Shown: piece by piece, positions 1 through 8,347 of the stretch
How the letters are laid out: the number at the start of each line of letters is the position of its first letter
Numbering within the stretch: position 1 is the first letter of the stretch
Source: Acidobacteriota bacterium
GTDB lineage: Bacteria; Acidobacteriota; Terriglobia; UBA7540
Assembly: GCA_021817045.1 (NCBI GenBank)
Contig: JAKAWG010000042.1
Coordinates: forward strand, 1 to 42,456
Direction: 5' to 3'
Length of the DNA stretch: 42,456 bases
Made by a program: the position numbers and the translations under genes
Notes under the pieces: generated by a model
Databases searched by the model: none
Seen by the model: only the letters and a program-made list of their open reading frames with translations
Told to the model about the DNA's origin: nothing

Positions 1-210
1 CAGCAGGTCAATGAGGATGGCCTGGGTCGCGGTGATCTCGGCCATGATGCCGAATTGAAAAGGCGATGGCTTCGAGCCCGAGGCGAAACTGAGAAGTGCA
101 TCTCTGCACCAGGTGGCAAGCGGTTTGCTGTCACGTGTGGCGAGTGCCTGGAGCTGCTCGTAGTCGGTTTCGGTGAATTTTGGAGTGATACCTTTCGTCA
201 GTTTGCGCAT
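1..210 (-). CDS. MobC-like small transfer protein, left copy (partial)
   Basis: The gene starts at 210 with ATG and runs leftwards out of the window, so only the first 70 residues are seen. The start MRKLTKGITPKFTETDYEQL and the following 'SKPLATWCRDALL' look like the short ribbon-helix-helix or MobC-type accessory proteins that bind DNA beside a relaxase; this is resemblance, not a firm family call. It is a diverged copy of the complete gene at 41411-41695 (8 of 70 residues differ). It is the last visible gene of the leftward transfer operon. By comparison with the right copy, an excisionase-like gene and an integrase probably follow outside the window. Confidence 0.6.
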   Translation of the reverse strand, partial: MRKLTKGITPKFTETDYEQLQALATRDSKPLATWCRDALLSFASGSKPSPFQFGIMAEITATQAILIDLL

Positions 211-259
211 TTTCGTCTCTCGCTCGAGTTCGTCTAACCGATTGCTATGCCAGTGGTTC

Positions 260-286
260 CCTGGAGAATCCCGGGGATTCTCCAGG
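260..286. promoter_or_regulatory. Perfect palindrome P1 (candidate oriT or operator part)
   Basis: A 12-bp perfect inverted repeat, CCTGGAGAATCC (260-271) and GGATTCTCCAGG (275-286), is separated by CGG. It lies just upstream of the mobC-like gene and is unchanged in the right copy at 41745-41771. The position beside a putative relaxosome gene suggests oriT or a MobC binding site; this is inference. Confidence 0.6.
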
Positions 287-331
287 CAATCCCGCGGCGA
301 CGTTTTCGAGGTTATTCGTCGCCGTTTCTTG

Positions 332-370
332 GGGTTCCCACGGGAATCCGCAGGATTCCCCGCAGAACCC
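332..370. promoter_or_regulatory. Nested palindrome P2 (candidate oriT or operator part)
   Basis: A symmetric 39-bp structure: outer arms GGGTTC (332-337) and GAACCC (365-370), inner arms GGGAATCC (342-349) and GGATTCCC (353-360), a 3-nt centre GCA, and 4-nt gaps on both sides. The inner arms share the GGATTC core and 3-nt centre with P1, so both may bind the same protein. It is perfectly conserved at 41817-41855. Confidence 0.6.
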
Positions 371-450
371 TGCCCAGGGGTGGCGTGTCCGGCGCGGTTC
401 GCTCGCGCCGCTGTTCTGCCGCTGCGAAGCAGCGCTGACACGACAACCCA

Positions 451-792
451 TCACGCACCTCCCAGCGAGTTACGGGAACTAACCTTGCGCTCACCGGGAA
501 CCTCAGCGAGGGATGAAACCGGAGTTGAATGAGCGCCGCTCTGGACAGGCAACGCTCTACTGGCGCGGGCAGGCTTGGCCGCAGGACGAAAATCGGGGTG
601 AGCCTTGAGCCAGTCTTTGTAGCCGGCGTCGGCCTTGAAAACTCTTTCGAGGCTGCACGCAATGATGTGCGAGAAGTTCTTGGTGCCAAGGAAAGCGGCA
701 TACCGGCGCAGCTCGTCGAGGACGCGAACTTCAAGCCGGATGGCCAGGGTCTCTTTCTTTGGGGCTGCCGGGGGTGGTTCGATGATGGGCAT
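451..792 (-). CDS. Small hypothetical protein of the transfer operon
   Basis: A 113-residue protein starting at ATG 792, chosen because GGAG lies 8 nt upstream; a TTG six bases earlier is also in frame. It begins 12 nt after the final stop of virB8, so it belongs to the same operon. The N-terminal half (after a Pro-rich start) has a pattern like small ribbon-helix-helix DNA-binding proteins ('IRLEVRVLDELRRYAAFLG'), and the C-terminal half is basic and low-complexity. A transfer or relaxosome role is possible, but the family is not recognised. Confidence 0.6.
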   Translation of the reverse strand: MPIIEPPPAAPKKETLAIRLEVRVLDELRRYAAFLGTKNFSHIIACSLERVFKADAGYKDWLKAHPDFRPAAKPARASRALPVQSGAHSTPVSSLAEVPGERKVSSRNSLGGA

Positions 793-804
793 GGTCAATA
801 CTCC

Positions 805-1494
805 TTACTGGGCGGATTGAGCCGGGGTGAAAGCTTCGTCGGCACGGAAGTCGGTGATGGTAAGGCCCAGCGGGTTAATGGGAATCTAGCGGTTCGGTAC
901 TCGGCTTCTGAACACAAACACGAAACTTGCCGTGTAGAGCGTCCTTCTCAAAACCGAGTGGTCCACGGGCGAATATTCGATATCATAAAAGTCCACGCTG
1001 GCCTTGTAGGGCGGCTTGTCCATCGGCTGGAGGGCGACCTGTTCGACCTCGATGCCGACTTCCGGCGCTGAAGGGTTGTCAAGAAAGCCCTCGATGACTT
1101 TGTTCTTTTTGTAGTTGGCGATGGTGTCGTTCGCCAAATTCCCGTCGAGGAAGTAAAGCGCTTTGGTGAAGTCGTCGTTGAGGGTGTAACGGTTGCGGCG
1201 ATAAAAGAGCTGGCAGAACTGCGTCAAGAAGTATTTGGCCTCAACGGCATGGGGCTTATAAGCAAAGGCGTCATAGTTGACCGCTTCCGCCCGTCCCAGC
1301 TTGTCGATGCGGATGACGAGCGGTTTGAAGTTGCGGAAGGTTTGGATGGTTTTCACATTCAGGACAACAAGACCGACAACGGCGAGTGCGAGCAGGGCGA
1401 TAGCAACCTTGAGGTAATTATTCATCACGATGGCCTCGCCAAACTGCTCCATATAAAGTTGTTTCGCCTGGTTAAAATTCGCGTCTTTGGACAT
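805..1494 (-). CDS. virB8: VirB8-like T4SS inner-membrane protein with in-frame TAG
   Basis: VirB8 is a bitopic inner-membrane protein that nucleates the type IV secretion channel. The product has a short cytoplasmic N-terminus, one membrane segment at about residues 30-50 and a periplasmic domain ending in 'FVFRSRVPNR'. A TAG at 886-888 stops it after 202 residues. The same frame continues for 26 codons, 'IPINPLGLTITDFRADEAF' and onward, to TAA at 805-807; the NPLG-and-after segment is the usual VirB8/TrbF C-terminus. The amber therefore replaces one residue inside a conserved region. Without readthrough the protein lacks its last strand. It sits between virB6 and the small gene at 451-792. 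Confidence 0.85.
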
Positions 1495-1509
1495 TTCGCG
1501 CTCCTGGTG

Positions 1510-2361
1510 TTAAGCCTTTCGCGAGCCCAAGAAGTTGAGCATTTCGGAAGCGCCCGCTCCTGCGGCGCCGCTGAAGATGTTGCTGGTCAGTGTCGGAACT
1601 TTGATCAGTACGTAAATCGAAGCAACGATCACAATGAAAAGCGGCGCCAATAGAGCACCCTGCTGTCCCACGGGGATGGGCTGGCCGTGATAAAGGTCCA
1701 TAAAACCCGTGAGAGCGTTGCCGATGATATAGACCACGGCGGCGGCAATGACTTGATAGAAGGCATACTGAATAAAAGCCCTGAACCATCCCCAGAAGAG
1801 CCAGTCGAGTTGGGGAACGATGAAAAATGGAATGAATACGGGCCCCACCAGCACGCAGACGGCCGCGGCAATGACGCCGAAGAGGGCGACTACCATGGCG
1901 ACAGCCTGTGCGAGTGAAAGTAAGAGGATGATTGCCCAGTAATCAAAGTATGTCCAAAACTCGAGCGTCGCGCCGGGCGGCTCAATGGTTCCCATGAAGC
2001 TCGAAATCCGAGTCGTAATCGTGTCTAGTATGTCGCGCGAAATGGTGTTTGAAAGGTATTCGGCCTGGTTGATGACGAGGTGATGGAAATCCACGCCGAT
2101 GCCCGGGATGGGAGTGTTGTAATAATTGATCATGGCAAAGCCGAAGGCGATCATCATCACAAGGCTGGCAAAGCGCGCGAACTGCATTCCGGCATAAAAC
2201 TCCCCGGCGCCGAGGGCCATCTTGATGCCGAACCAGGCAAGCATGATGGTGGCGAGCGCGCGAAACATGTTTTCGCCCATGTGGACGAAGATTCCCGTGT
2301 TGGCGGTCAGCATATTGGTGACCGCCGTGAACACCCAGGTGTAGTAGTTCGAACCCCACAT
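1510..2361 (-). CDS. virB6: VirB6/TrbL-like T4SS polytopic membrane protein
   Basis: A 283-residue, strongly hydrophobic protein with about six membrane segments, starting MWGSNYYTWVFTAVTNML. VirB6/TrbL proteins form the inner-membrane part of the conjugation channel. Length, hydropathy and position between virB5 and virB8 fit this family. The central 'WTYFDYWAIILLLSLAQAVA' and later 'VGPVFIPFFIVPQLDWLFW' segments are typical of VirB6 cores. The C-terminus is Gly/Ala-rich. No interruption is seen; it ends with TAA 15 nt before virB8. Confidence 0.85.
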   Translation of the reverse strand: MWGSNYYTWVFTAVTNMLTANTGIFVHMGENMFRALATIMLAWFGIKMALGAGEFYAGMQFARFASLVMMIAFGFAMINYYNTPIPGIGVDFHHLVINQAEYLSNTISRDILDTITTRISSFMGTIEPPGATLEFWTYFDYWAIILLLSLAQAVAMVVALFGVIAAAVCVLVGPVFIPFFIVPQLDWLFWGWFRAFIQYAFYQVIAAAVVYIIGNALTGFMDLYHGQPIPVGQQGALLAPLFIVIVASIYVLIKVPTLTSNIFSGAAGAGASEMLNFLGSRKA

Positions 2362-2394
2362 AAAGGAAACCTTCCGCGCGCTCGTTCTAGGTGA

Positions 2395-3216
2395 TTAGGG
2401 GAGCCGATAATTTGCCAACGAAGTGCCCAGACCGTCGGTTACGCGCGAAATCTCAGGAACCATGTTTTCGCGCTGGTAAATGTCGGAGTTGATGGCGGTT
2501 GTCATCGCGTCGCGGCGTTCCTGCGAGGCGAGGACTTGCTGTTCGAGTTGTGAAAGATGGAGGTTGTTCGCGTCTTGAAGCGTGCGAAGGGTCAGGACGT
2601 TTGCGGCGTTGATTTTGTTGAGAACGGCGACCTGGGAATTGAGCCGCGGGTCGTTTGAGAGCGAATCGTTTTCGAGGTTTGCGATCTGGCGTTGAACCTC
2701 AGGGGCATCGGCCCGCAGTGTCCCGATAGTCGCGAGGCTGCTCGTATTGACGCCATCGGCCAGTTCGACGGTGGCATAATTGGCGAGAACCCGCTCTCGC
2801 TCCTCAGGCGGCAAGAAATCGAGCTGGTCTGGACTATAACACTCAAGCTGGTTAGTCGTTTGCCGGTAGCCGTTCTGAACGGTCGAGAGGTTGCCGGAGT
2901 TGGCCCCTTCGACCCAGCCCCTGGTGTTCTGATAAGCGTCGGGCACGTTCGTCAGGTTGCGCCAGTTTGAGAACTGCGCTCGATAGCGTGCCGGCATGTT
3001 TTGAATGCTTCGCGCCATCCGCACGGCCAGCTTGTACTGGTTCACCACTTGGGCATAGGTTTGCTGCAACTGCGCGAGTTGGATTCGAAGCTGGTAGTAG
3101 CGCAAGACAGCATTGTGGAAGTTGGTCGGGTCGTAAACAATTCCGCCGAATTGCGCGCGGCCTATTGCCGGTGAAAGCAAAACAAGCAATGCGACAAAGA
3201 CAAAGGCTTTCTTCAT
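2395..3216 (-). CDS. virB5: VirB5/TrbJ-like periplasmic T4SS protein
   Basis: A 273-residue protein with a clear signal peptide (MKKAFVFVALLVLLSPAIGRA, cleavage near residue 21), followed by a mostly helical, Gln-rich body. VirB5/TrbJ proteins are minor pilus-tip components exported to the periplasm. The 'VLRYYQLRIQLAQLQQTYAQ' start and length fit TrbJ. It starts at ATG 3216, downstream of virB10 and upstream of virB6, which is the usual order in Trb-like operons. Confidence 0.8.
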   Translation of the reverse strand: MKKAFVFVALLVLLSPAIGRAQFGGIVYDPTNFHNAVLRYYQLRIQLAQLQQTYAQVVNQYKLAVRMARSIQNMPARYRAQFSNWRNLTNVPDAYQNTRGWVEGANSGNLSTVQNGYRQTTNQLECYSPDQLDFLPPEERERVLANYATVELADGVNTSSLATIGTLRADAPEVQRQIANLENDSLSNDPRLNSQVAVLNKINAANVLTLRTLQDANNLHLSQLEQQVLASQERRDAMTTAINSDIYQRENMVPEISRVTDGLGTSLANYRLP

Positions 3217-3272
3217 GGTTTTTTCTCCCGTATTGAATTGTGGTCGGTCGTGTTGTGCGCCCGCCTTTCAAA

Positions 3273-3587
3273 TCAAAGATCAGGCGGCATCGTGTGATCG
3301 TTGTAGTCAGGCAAGCGCAAATCGTTCGATAAATAGACGTTTACACGTGTGCCCTCGCGGATGGTGATCGTGGGCAGGATGTTCAGGAAGTGGTCGAGAA
3401 TGCGCTCGCCGGAAGTCGCCATGCTTTCGCCAAAGCCGGCACGAGCGTTATCGAGCGGGGACGCAGTAAATACATTTCCAGTGCCAGATTCGCCGATGCC
3501 GCCAAGGATTCCCACGGCGAGCGAAGCTCCGAAGATCCGTGCATAGTGGTTGTTGACCTTATCGTGGAGCGCGGTTGCGCCTTCCTA
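3273..3587 (-). pseudogene. virB10: VirB10 C-terminal part downstream of an in-frame TAG
   Basis: This is the rest of virB10 after the amber codon at 3585-3587. The frame is unbroken: '...SLDQFKGLD-TAG-EGATALHDKVNNHYARIFG' continues through the membrane-spanning C-terminus 'VGILGGIGESG' to TGA at 3273. In VirB10/TrbI homologues the TAG position is usually a polar residue such as Gln, one C-to-T change from TAG. There is no ribosome binding site of its own. Without readthrough the outer-membrane pore part of VirB10 would not be made. Confidence 0.75.
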
Positions 3588-4685
3588 ATCGAGACCCTTG
3601 AACTGGTCGAGGCTGACGGAGTAGCCATCCGGCATGATGAGCCGGTGGAAGAATACGGCGAGCCGTTCCTGGCCCAAGGCGCTGACTTTTTGCGCTTCTC
3701 CAAGCACTTTGGTTCCCGCCGGAATCAGCACGTGCTGGCGGTCGTGGGAATAAATGTCATCGGTGACAAGGCAGCTCACCGGCCCGGAGAATGAACCGTT
3801 GAGGCGGTTCATCAGGACGGTGGGGATTACGGTCCCTTCAAAAAGGACGTGATCCCTGCCTGTGGAGGAATTGAATTCGCCCGGAGACGCCTCGTTAGGA
3901 TTGCGGTCTTTTGCCTCTGGTGCGTAGGCGGGCTGTTGCGCCCCGGACGCAGGCGGTCGGGATGCGCTGCCTTGCGATCCTGCGTTGGCGGGATACGCCC
4001 ATTGCGGAGGCGGCCCCATCGCAGCCAATGCCTGCGCGTCCCGCAACGCTTGGGCATCGGCATCAGGTCCGGAGCCTTGACCGCCTTCGCGGGGGACCGG
4101 GGAAGCAGAGCTGCCGAACGCACCACCGGACGATCCGGTGAGCTTTTGGGCTGCTGCCCCTTTGCGGTATGTGAGGGCGACGTTGGAGGCGAACAGAGAG
4201 AGATACTCTCGCCTCGCAAGGTCGGTTTTAATTGGGTTGGATTGTGCTTCGACTGTTGGCGCCAGGGCCTGATACGAAACCTCGGCGGGCGGCACGGGTT
4301 GACTATCGTTCTGCTGGCCGAAAGCGTCCTGTTGTGGCGCATCGGAGTAAGTGCCCGCGTTCGATGCGGCGCTATCACCGAGGCGCGGCCCGAAATGCGA
4401 CTGTGGCTCATCTGCCGCCCTCTGCTGGGCCTGAATGTTTTGTTTGAATGCTTGAAGCTGTGAAGCGTCGGTGGGCGTAACGGGCGGGACAGGGTTCGGG
4501 GCCGGGCTTGTATTCGTCGCGGCCTTCTTGCCGCCGCCGGTGAGCCACATAATCACAATCATCAAAACGGCGACGCCGATAATGACCAGCGATTGCGTGT
4601 TCTTCGGAATCACGCCTTTCGGTTTCGGTGCTTTGTCTTCGATTCTATTTGGGGTTCCTTGCGTGGTCTTTTCTTCCATGGTCAT
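3585..4685 (-). CDS. virB10: VirB10/TrbI-like T4SS energy-coupling protein, N-terminal part
   Basis: VirB10/TrbI spans the cell envelope and couples ATPase energy to channel opening. The product has a short cytoplasmic N-terminus, one membrane segment ('SLVIIGVAVLMIVIMWL', about residues 31-47), a long Pro/Gln/Ala-rich periplasmic linker, and then the beta-barrel core ('DHVLFEGTVIPTVLMNRLNG', 'LIPAGTKVLGEAQKV', 'LAVFFHRLIMPDGYSVSLDQ'). It stops at TAG 3585-3587 after 366 residues; the remainder lies in frame at 3273-3584. The start overlaps the end of the small gene at 4682-4867. Confidence 0.88.
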   Translation of the reverse strand: MTMEEKTTQGTPNRIEDKAPKPKGVIPKNTQSLVIIGVAVLMIVIMWLTGGGKKAATNTSPAPNPVPPVTPTDASQLQAFKQNIQAQQRAADEPQSHFGPRLGDSAASNAGTYSDAPQQDAFGQQNDSQPVPPAEVSYQALAPTVEAQSNPIKTDLARREYLSLFASNVALTYRKGAAAQKLTGSSGGAFGSSASPVPREGGQGSGPDADAQALRDAQALAAMGPPPQWAYPANAGSQGSASRPPASGAQQPAYAPEAKDRNPNEASPGEFNSSTGRDHVLFEGTVIPTVLMNRLNGSFSGPVSCLVTDDIYSHDRQHVLIPAGTKVLGEAQKVSALGQERLAVFFHRLIMPDGYSVSLDQFKGLD

Positions 4686-4867
4686 CGCTCCTTGAAAGTT
4701 CGGACTTTTGGTCGCCGCTGGGAGGCCGCCCTTGTTCCGAGCTGCTGCGTGAGCAATTCAGAGAACGCTCTCCGTCGTCGTTTCGCGTAGGGCGGCGCGG
4801 TGATTTGGCGAGTGATCTCGCGCTCCACCCACTCCCATGTCACGGATTGAGTCACTTGGCGTGGCAT
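4682..4867 (-). CDS. Small hypothetical protein between virB9 and virB10
   Basis: A 61-residue basic protein whose ATG lies 2 nt after the virB9 TAG and whose TGA overlaps the virB10 start, so translation is probably coupled. It has no signal peptide, lipobox or membrane segment, so it is not an obvious VirB7 lipoprotein. The sequence 'TWEWVEREITRQI...RRRRAFSELL' looks helical. Its function is unknown. Confidence 0.6.
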   Translation of the reverse strand: MPRQVTQSVTWEWVEREITRQITAPPYAKRRRRAFSELLTQQLGTRAASQRRPKVRTFKER

Positions 4868-4869
4868 GA

Positions 4870-5691
4870 CTATCCCTTGGGCGAACTGATTTGCCGCTGG
4901 AACCGCGCCTTCTTTTTTCCGATGGCGAGATAGCCCTTGTCCACGATCTCCGGGATGATGTAAACGCCGTTTTCCAGATCGAAGTTAACCAGGCTGGGCT
5001 TTCCGTCTTTGACCTCGTAGATCGTGGGCTTTTCCTGGGCGGCGCATTTGATGTAGGTGAATTTGGCATCGTGGTAGATCGCCGTGACTGAAAACGGCGG
5101 GCGCTTGGCCTTCTTTTTGTACGTGTAGTCAAAATGGAGCTGCGCGGGATAGTTTTCGCGGAACTCGGTTGTCTCAGTGCGGATGCTGGCCTGGGCTCTT
5201 TGGATTGCCTGGGCTGCTTGGGCGCGCGCGGCCTCGGCTTCGCGCCGGTAGAACGCGGCTTCTAAGGCGCGAACATAACTGACCTGGCCTTCGATTCCCG
5301 ACAGGTTCGCGCCGCCTTTTGGTACGACGAATACCTTGAGGTCGGGCTGCTCGTTTGGGTCGCCGCTGATCTCCTTCAGAAGGAAGGAATAGATGTGGCC
5401 GCTTGCCGTCACGAGGTTCAGATCCGTCTCGATGCCGGTCTGGGCTGGGTGAACATAGCAGAGATTGTGGACGCCGTTAATGACCCAGAAATCCTTATCG
5501 CCCGTCGTAAAGTCGAGGATCTCTTCATTCGCCGGAAGGACGATGAGCGTGGAGAATCGAACCTTAGTGTGGATGTTGATGATGTCCGACTCAGAGTAAT
5601 GAACAATTCTGGCAGTCTCCGCCGCGCGGAGTGCAGAACCCGAAACAGTGAAAAGAGACAAGAAGGCGGCAAGCTGAACTGCTTTTTTCAT
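4870..5691 (-). CDS. virB9: VirB9/TrbG-like T4SS outer-membrane-complex protein
   Basis: A 273-residue protein started at ATG 5691, chosen for the signal peptide (MKKAVQLAAFLSLFTVSGSA) and the AGGAG just upstream; the open frame extends further without signals. VirB9 forms the outer-membrane ring with VirB10. The N-terminal domain ('FSTLIVLPANEEILDFTTGD', 'GHIYSFLLKE') and the C-terminal domain ('RPPFSVTAIYHDAKFTYIKC' through 'YLAIGKKKARFQRQ') match VirB9/TrbG. It ends at a TAG that looks like a genuine terminator, because readthrough would add only five residues. Confidence 0.88.
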   Translation of the reverse strand: MKKAVQLAAFLSLFTVSGSALRAAETARIVHYSESDIINIHTKVRFSTLIVLPANEEILDFTTGDKDFWVINGVHNLCYVHPAQTGIETDLNLVTASGHIYSFLLKEISGDPNEQPDLKVFVVPKGGANLSGIEGQVSYVRALEAAFYRREAEAARAQAAQAIQRAQASIRTETTEFRENYPAQLHFDYTYKKKAKRPPFSVTAIYHDAKFTYIKCAAQEKPTIYEVKDGKPSLVNFDLENGVYIIPEIVDKGYLAIGKKKARFQRQISSPKG

Positions 5692-5897
5692 TTTTGATCT
5701 CCTGGTGAAGTTGAAATTGCAAGAACAATTCCCGACACGGCTAAGGCAAAACCAAGAGCGAAGCCGATGAAGAAAGCTCTGGCCGGGTCTTGCGGGAGCA
5801 ATCCGGCGAATTCGGGCCATGCGCCGTAAAAGCCGATAAGCGGAGGGAAAGTGCAAAAGGACATATTCGTGGCTGCGAAAAGCTGGCGCCTTTTCAT
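5688..5897 (-). CDS. Small membrane protein between virB4 and virB9
   Basis: A 69-residue protein whose ATG overlaps the virB4 TGA and whose own TGA overlaps the virB9 start, a tight translational coupling. One hydrophobic segment near residues 42-61 ('FFIGFALGFALAVSGIVLAI') predicts a single membrane span. It could be a small T4SS accessory subunit. No family is recognised. Confidence 0.6.
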   Translation of the reverse strand: MKRRQLFAATNMSFCTFPPLIGFYGAWPEFAGLLPQDPARAFFIGFALGFALAVSGIVLAISTSPGDQK

Positions 5898-6967
5898 GCG
5901 CGCTCTCCCGCGAGCTTTTTGAGTCCTTCGTCAAGCCCGTATTTCTGAAAGGCTTCCCGGCGCTTCTGGTTGTCAAAGGGGTCGTTCGTATAAAGCCAGT
6001 AGCTTTTTGGGTCTACGTCGAGGTTGGCGACTTTGGCGATGTCGGGCTTCTTGATCAGCATTTGGCGCTTCGGAATGAGTGTTGAAATGAGCTCGACTTC
6101 GCGGTCGTTCAAGTAAAACTGGCGCTGATAGAGGTCGCGTTCCATGTCCGGATTGGCCAGAAAAATCTTGGTCGCGCAGCTCTCGATGATCACGGCGAGG
6201 ATTTCAGACCTTCGCAGCTCATCAAGCGATTGCGTCGAGAGGATCATGGCGGCGTTCGATTTCCGCCAAGTCTTGAGGGCTTCGACGATGTGGCTCTTGA
6301 TGCTGGAGTTGCGGAAGAAAACCCACGCCTCGTCAATGAAGAAGGCTTTGAAGATGTGGGTGCTCGCGCTGCCGGTGATGACGCCGTTCGCCCGATGCAG
6401 GACGTAGAAAAGCAGCGGCTCCAGGATGTCGGGATAGCTGCTCATCCCCTGGAAATCGAAGCATTGGAATTGAGCGAAGGTTAGCGTGTCCTTGGGGTTG
6501 TCGAAAACGAGACCGAATTGTCCGCCCATCGTCCATTTTTCGAGCCGCTTTGCGAGGTGGCGGTCGAGCGTGTTCGCAAGCGTGCTGAGCGTCCTAAGTT
6601 CTGGCTCGATTTCGTAGAGGTTCTCGATCTGGTGATAAAGCTCCTGGGATTCGTCGCTGGTCAGACGCTCTTCGCCTTTGCCTTCCATGAGAACCTTCAC
6701 GAACAGGGTGAGAAAGTCGAGATTTTGTTTCGTCTGGGGCAGGCAGAATGGATTGATCGTGAATGCCGATGAATTGAGGCCCACGCGAACGTATGCGCCA
6801 CCGAAGAGCCCGGTAAGCGTTTCAAAGCTTCCGCCCAAGTCGAAAATGAACGTGGCGGGTTCGTATTTCTGAAGATTCGTTATCAGGAAATTCAGAAGGA
6901 ACGATTTCCCCGCACCTGTGTGGCCCAAGATCACCGTGTGGGCCACGTCCTGGTAATGGAGGTTCAA
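5894..6967 (-). CDS. virB4: VirB4 ATPase, C-terminal (NTPase) part after in-frame TAG
   Basis: This is the RecA-like ATPase half of VirB4, the motor that powers pilus assembly and transfer. Walker A is GHTGAGKS about 15 residues in; Walker B is in 'FKAFFIDEAWVFF'; the downstream 'MILSTQSLDELRRSEI' is the usual VirB4/TrbE sensor region. It is in frame with the N-terminal half and separated only by TAG 6968-6970; the next codon is TTG, so independent initiation is weak at best. Together the halves give about 817 residues, the normal length of VirB4. Confidence 0.85.
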   Translation of the reverse strand: MNLHYQDVAHTVILGHTGAGKSFLLNFLITNLQKYEPATFIFDLGGSFETLTGLFGGAYVRVGLNSSAFTINPFCLPQTKQNLDFLTLFVKVLMEGKGEERLTSDESQELYHQIENLYEIEPELRTLSTLANTLDRHLAKRLEKWTMGGQFGLVFDNPKDTLTFAQFQCFDFQGMSSYPDILEPLLFYVLHRANGVITGSASTHIFKAFFIDEAWVFFRNSSIKSHIVEALKTWRKSNAAMILSTQSLDELRRSEILAVIIESCATKIFLANPDMERDLYQRQFYLNDREVELISTLIPKRQMLIKKPDIAKVANLDVDPKSYWLYTNDPFDNQKRREAFQKYGLDEGLKKLAGERA

Positions 6968-8347
6968 CTAGTAGGGCGTCTTGTGGTTGGTTTCGAGGAT
7001 TGCAAGGTATTCGCTCTTGAGATGGCTGATGGTCTGATGGCCGGAATGAAGAGTGAAGAGAAACGAGTAGTCGGCGTAATTCGTGTTGAGGATAAGCATC
7101 CGGCGCAAATTGAAGGCATAGTTGCCGGGCACGGTCGCAAGGTAAGCGTTCAGGAGGTTGTAGCTCTCCTCGTAAACCGTGCCGTCGTGCATGCTGAAGA
7201 CTTTGTAGAAGTCTGCGCAAGAGGCTTCGGCCTTCGCCAAATCCAGATCGTAAACCACAATGGCCAGGGAGAACTCGCCAAAGTAATTGCCCTTGAGTTC
7301 GATCTCCTCGAGCGCCCGCCCAAGATCGCGGACTTGAGCCTCTTTCGAGTCGTCAACCAGTACGTCGTGCGGATTTTCCGGCTGGTTCGACATACTCAGG
7401 TGGCTCATGAATGAGCGCTTCGTGTTGTGGTAGTGTCGACGACGGGAATGGATTTGGCTTCGGGTTTTGTCCGGAGCCTGCTTTTTCCATTCGGTCACGA
7501 CGAAGAAATTCGCGGGGACTTCCAGGAGCCGTTGGAAGATGAGCGGGAAGCTTTGGGCCGAAGGCTCTTTGAGGGTCATGACTTTCACGAAATAATCATC
7601 CACCCTCAGAAAACCCCGGTGGCATTCGAGATGCGATTCGCAAAGGCCGCAATCGAGAAACGCATCGCCGTTGAGGCGGGCACCATTGGTCTTCTCGGGG
7701 GAGAAATTGAGAATTGATTTGAGGACTTTGAAGGCCACTTGCTTCGGTAGGATTTCGACCTTTGTGAAATCGCTGACCTGAACGGCGAAGCTACGGACCT
7801 TGGTCAGTAGCGCAACTCTCGCTTTCTCGATCTCGGCGTCAATCAGGACCACCTGCCTTTTTGTTGAGCTGAAAGCGGCGAACTGCCGTAACGCCTGGGC
7901 GGGTTCGGAGGTCAGCTTGCCAAGGGTTGAAAGGAGCCTCTGCCGGTAGCGGAAGCTCTCAAACAGGATGACGTAATAGATCTTGAGAGAATAAATCTCG
8001 TCGGCTTTGCTGCGAAGATAATCAATGCGGCTGCGGATGGCGGCATCCACCACCGGATCACCGTAGGTCTGGGATGGGATCTCGGCCCGGTTGCGCTTGA
8101 AAAGGTACTGATAGACGCGGCATTTCTCGTCGAAAATCTTGAGCGCGGATTCGAGCCGCTTCGTGAGGTTGTCGAGGGTCGCCGAATCGAGGCATTCGTA
8201 ATCCACGCCTTCGATGGCGAGGACCACACCCACGTCACCACTCTTCGTCAGAAACACTTGGTCGTCAATAAAGCCGAACAGGTTGACCTGCTCGTTGAAC
8301 GAGCCGGCCTCGCGGTACGCTTTGTCAATGCGGTCAAGCCTGAACAT
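6968..8347 (-). CDS. virB4: VirB4 ATPase, N-terminal part ending at in-frame TAG
   Basis: The 459-residue N-terminal half of VirB4 (CagE/TrbE/VirB domain), starting MFRLDRIDKAYREAGSFNEQ and overlapping the virB3 end by 14 nt. It stops at TAG 6968-6970 in '...NHKTPY-TAG-LNLHYQDVAHTV', just before Walker A, where homologues read through with an aromatic or similar residue. The junction has no frameshift. Either VirB4 is made by rare readthrough, or as two pieces, or the gene is dead. Confidence 0.85.
   Translation of the reverse strand: MFRLDRIDKAYREAGSFNEQVNLFGFIDDQVFLTKSGDVGVVLAIEGVDYECLDSATLDNLTKRLESALKIFDEKCRVYQYLFKRNRAEIPSQTYGDPVVDAAIRSRIDYLRSKADEIYSLKIYYVILFESFRYRQRLLSTLGKLTSEPAQALRQFAAFSSTKRQVVLIDAEIEKARVALLTKVRSFAVQVSDFTKVEILPKQVAFKVLKSILNFSPEKTNGARLNGDAFLDCGLCESHLECHRGFLRVDDYFVKVMTLKEPSAQSFPLIFQRLLEVPANFFVVTEWKKQAPDKTRSQIHSRRRHYHNTKRSFMSHLSMSNQPENPHDVLVDDSKEAQVRDLGRALEEIELKGNYFGEFSLAIVVYDLDLAKAEASCADFYKVFSMHDGTVYEESYNLLNAYLATVPGNYAFNLRRMLILNTNYADYSFLFTLHSGHQTISHLKSEYLAILETNHKTPY

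Larger units (their letters stand above)
1..390. repeat. Long direct repeat, left copy
   Basis: Positions 1-390 align with 41486-41875 without a single gap (both 390 bases), with scattered substitutions. The repeat covers the start of the mobC-like gene and its upstream palindromes. A further shared block (415-434 and 41881-41900, containing the stem CGCTGC-GAA-GCAGCG) follows after a spacer of different length. The substitutions show that it is not an assembly overlap. Confidence 0.9.
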
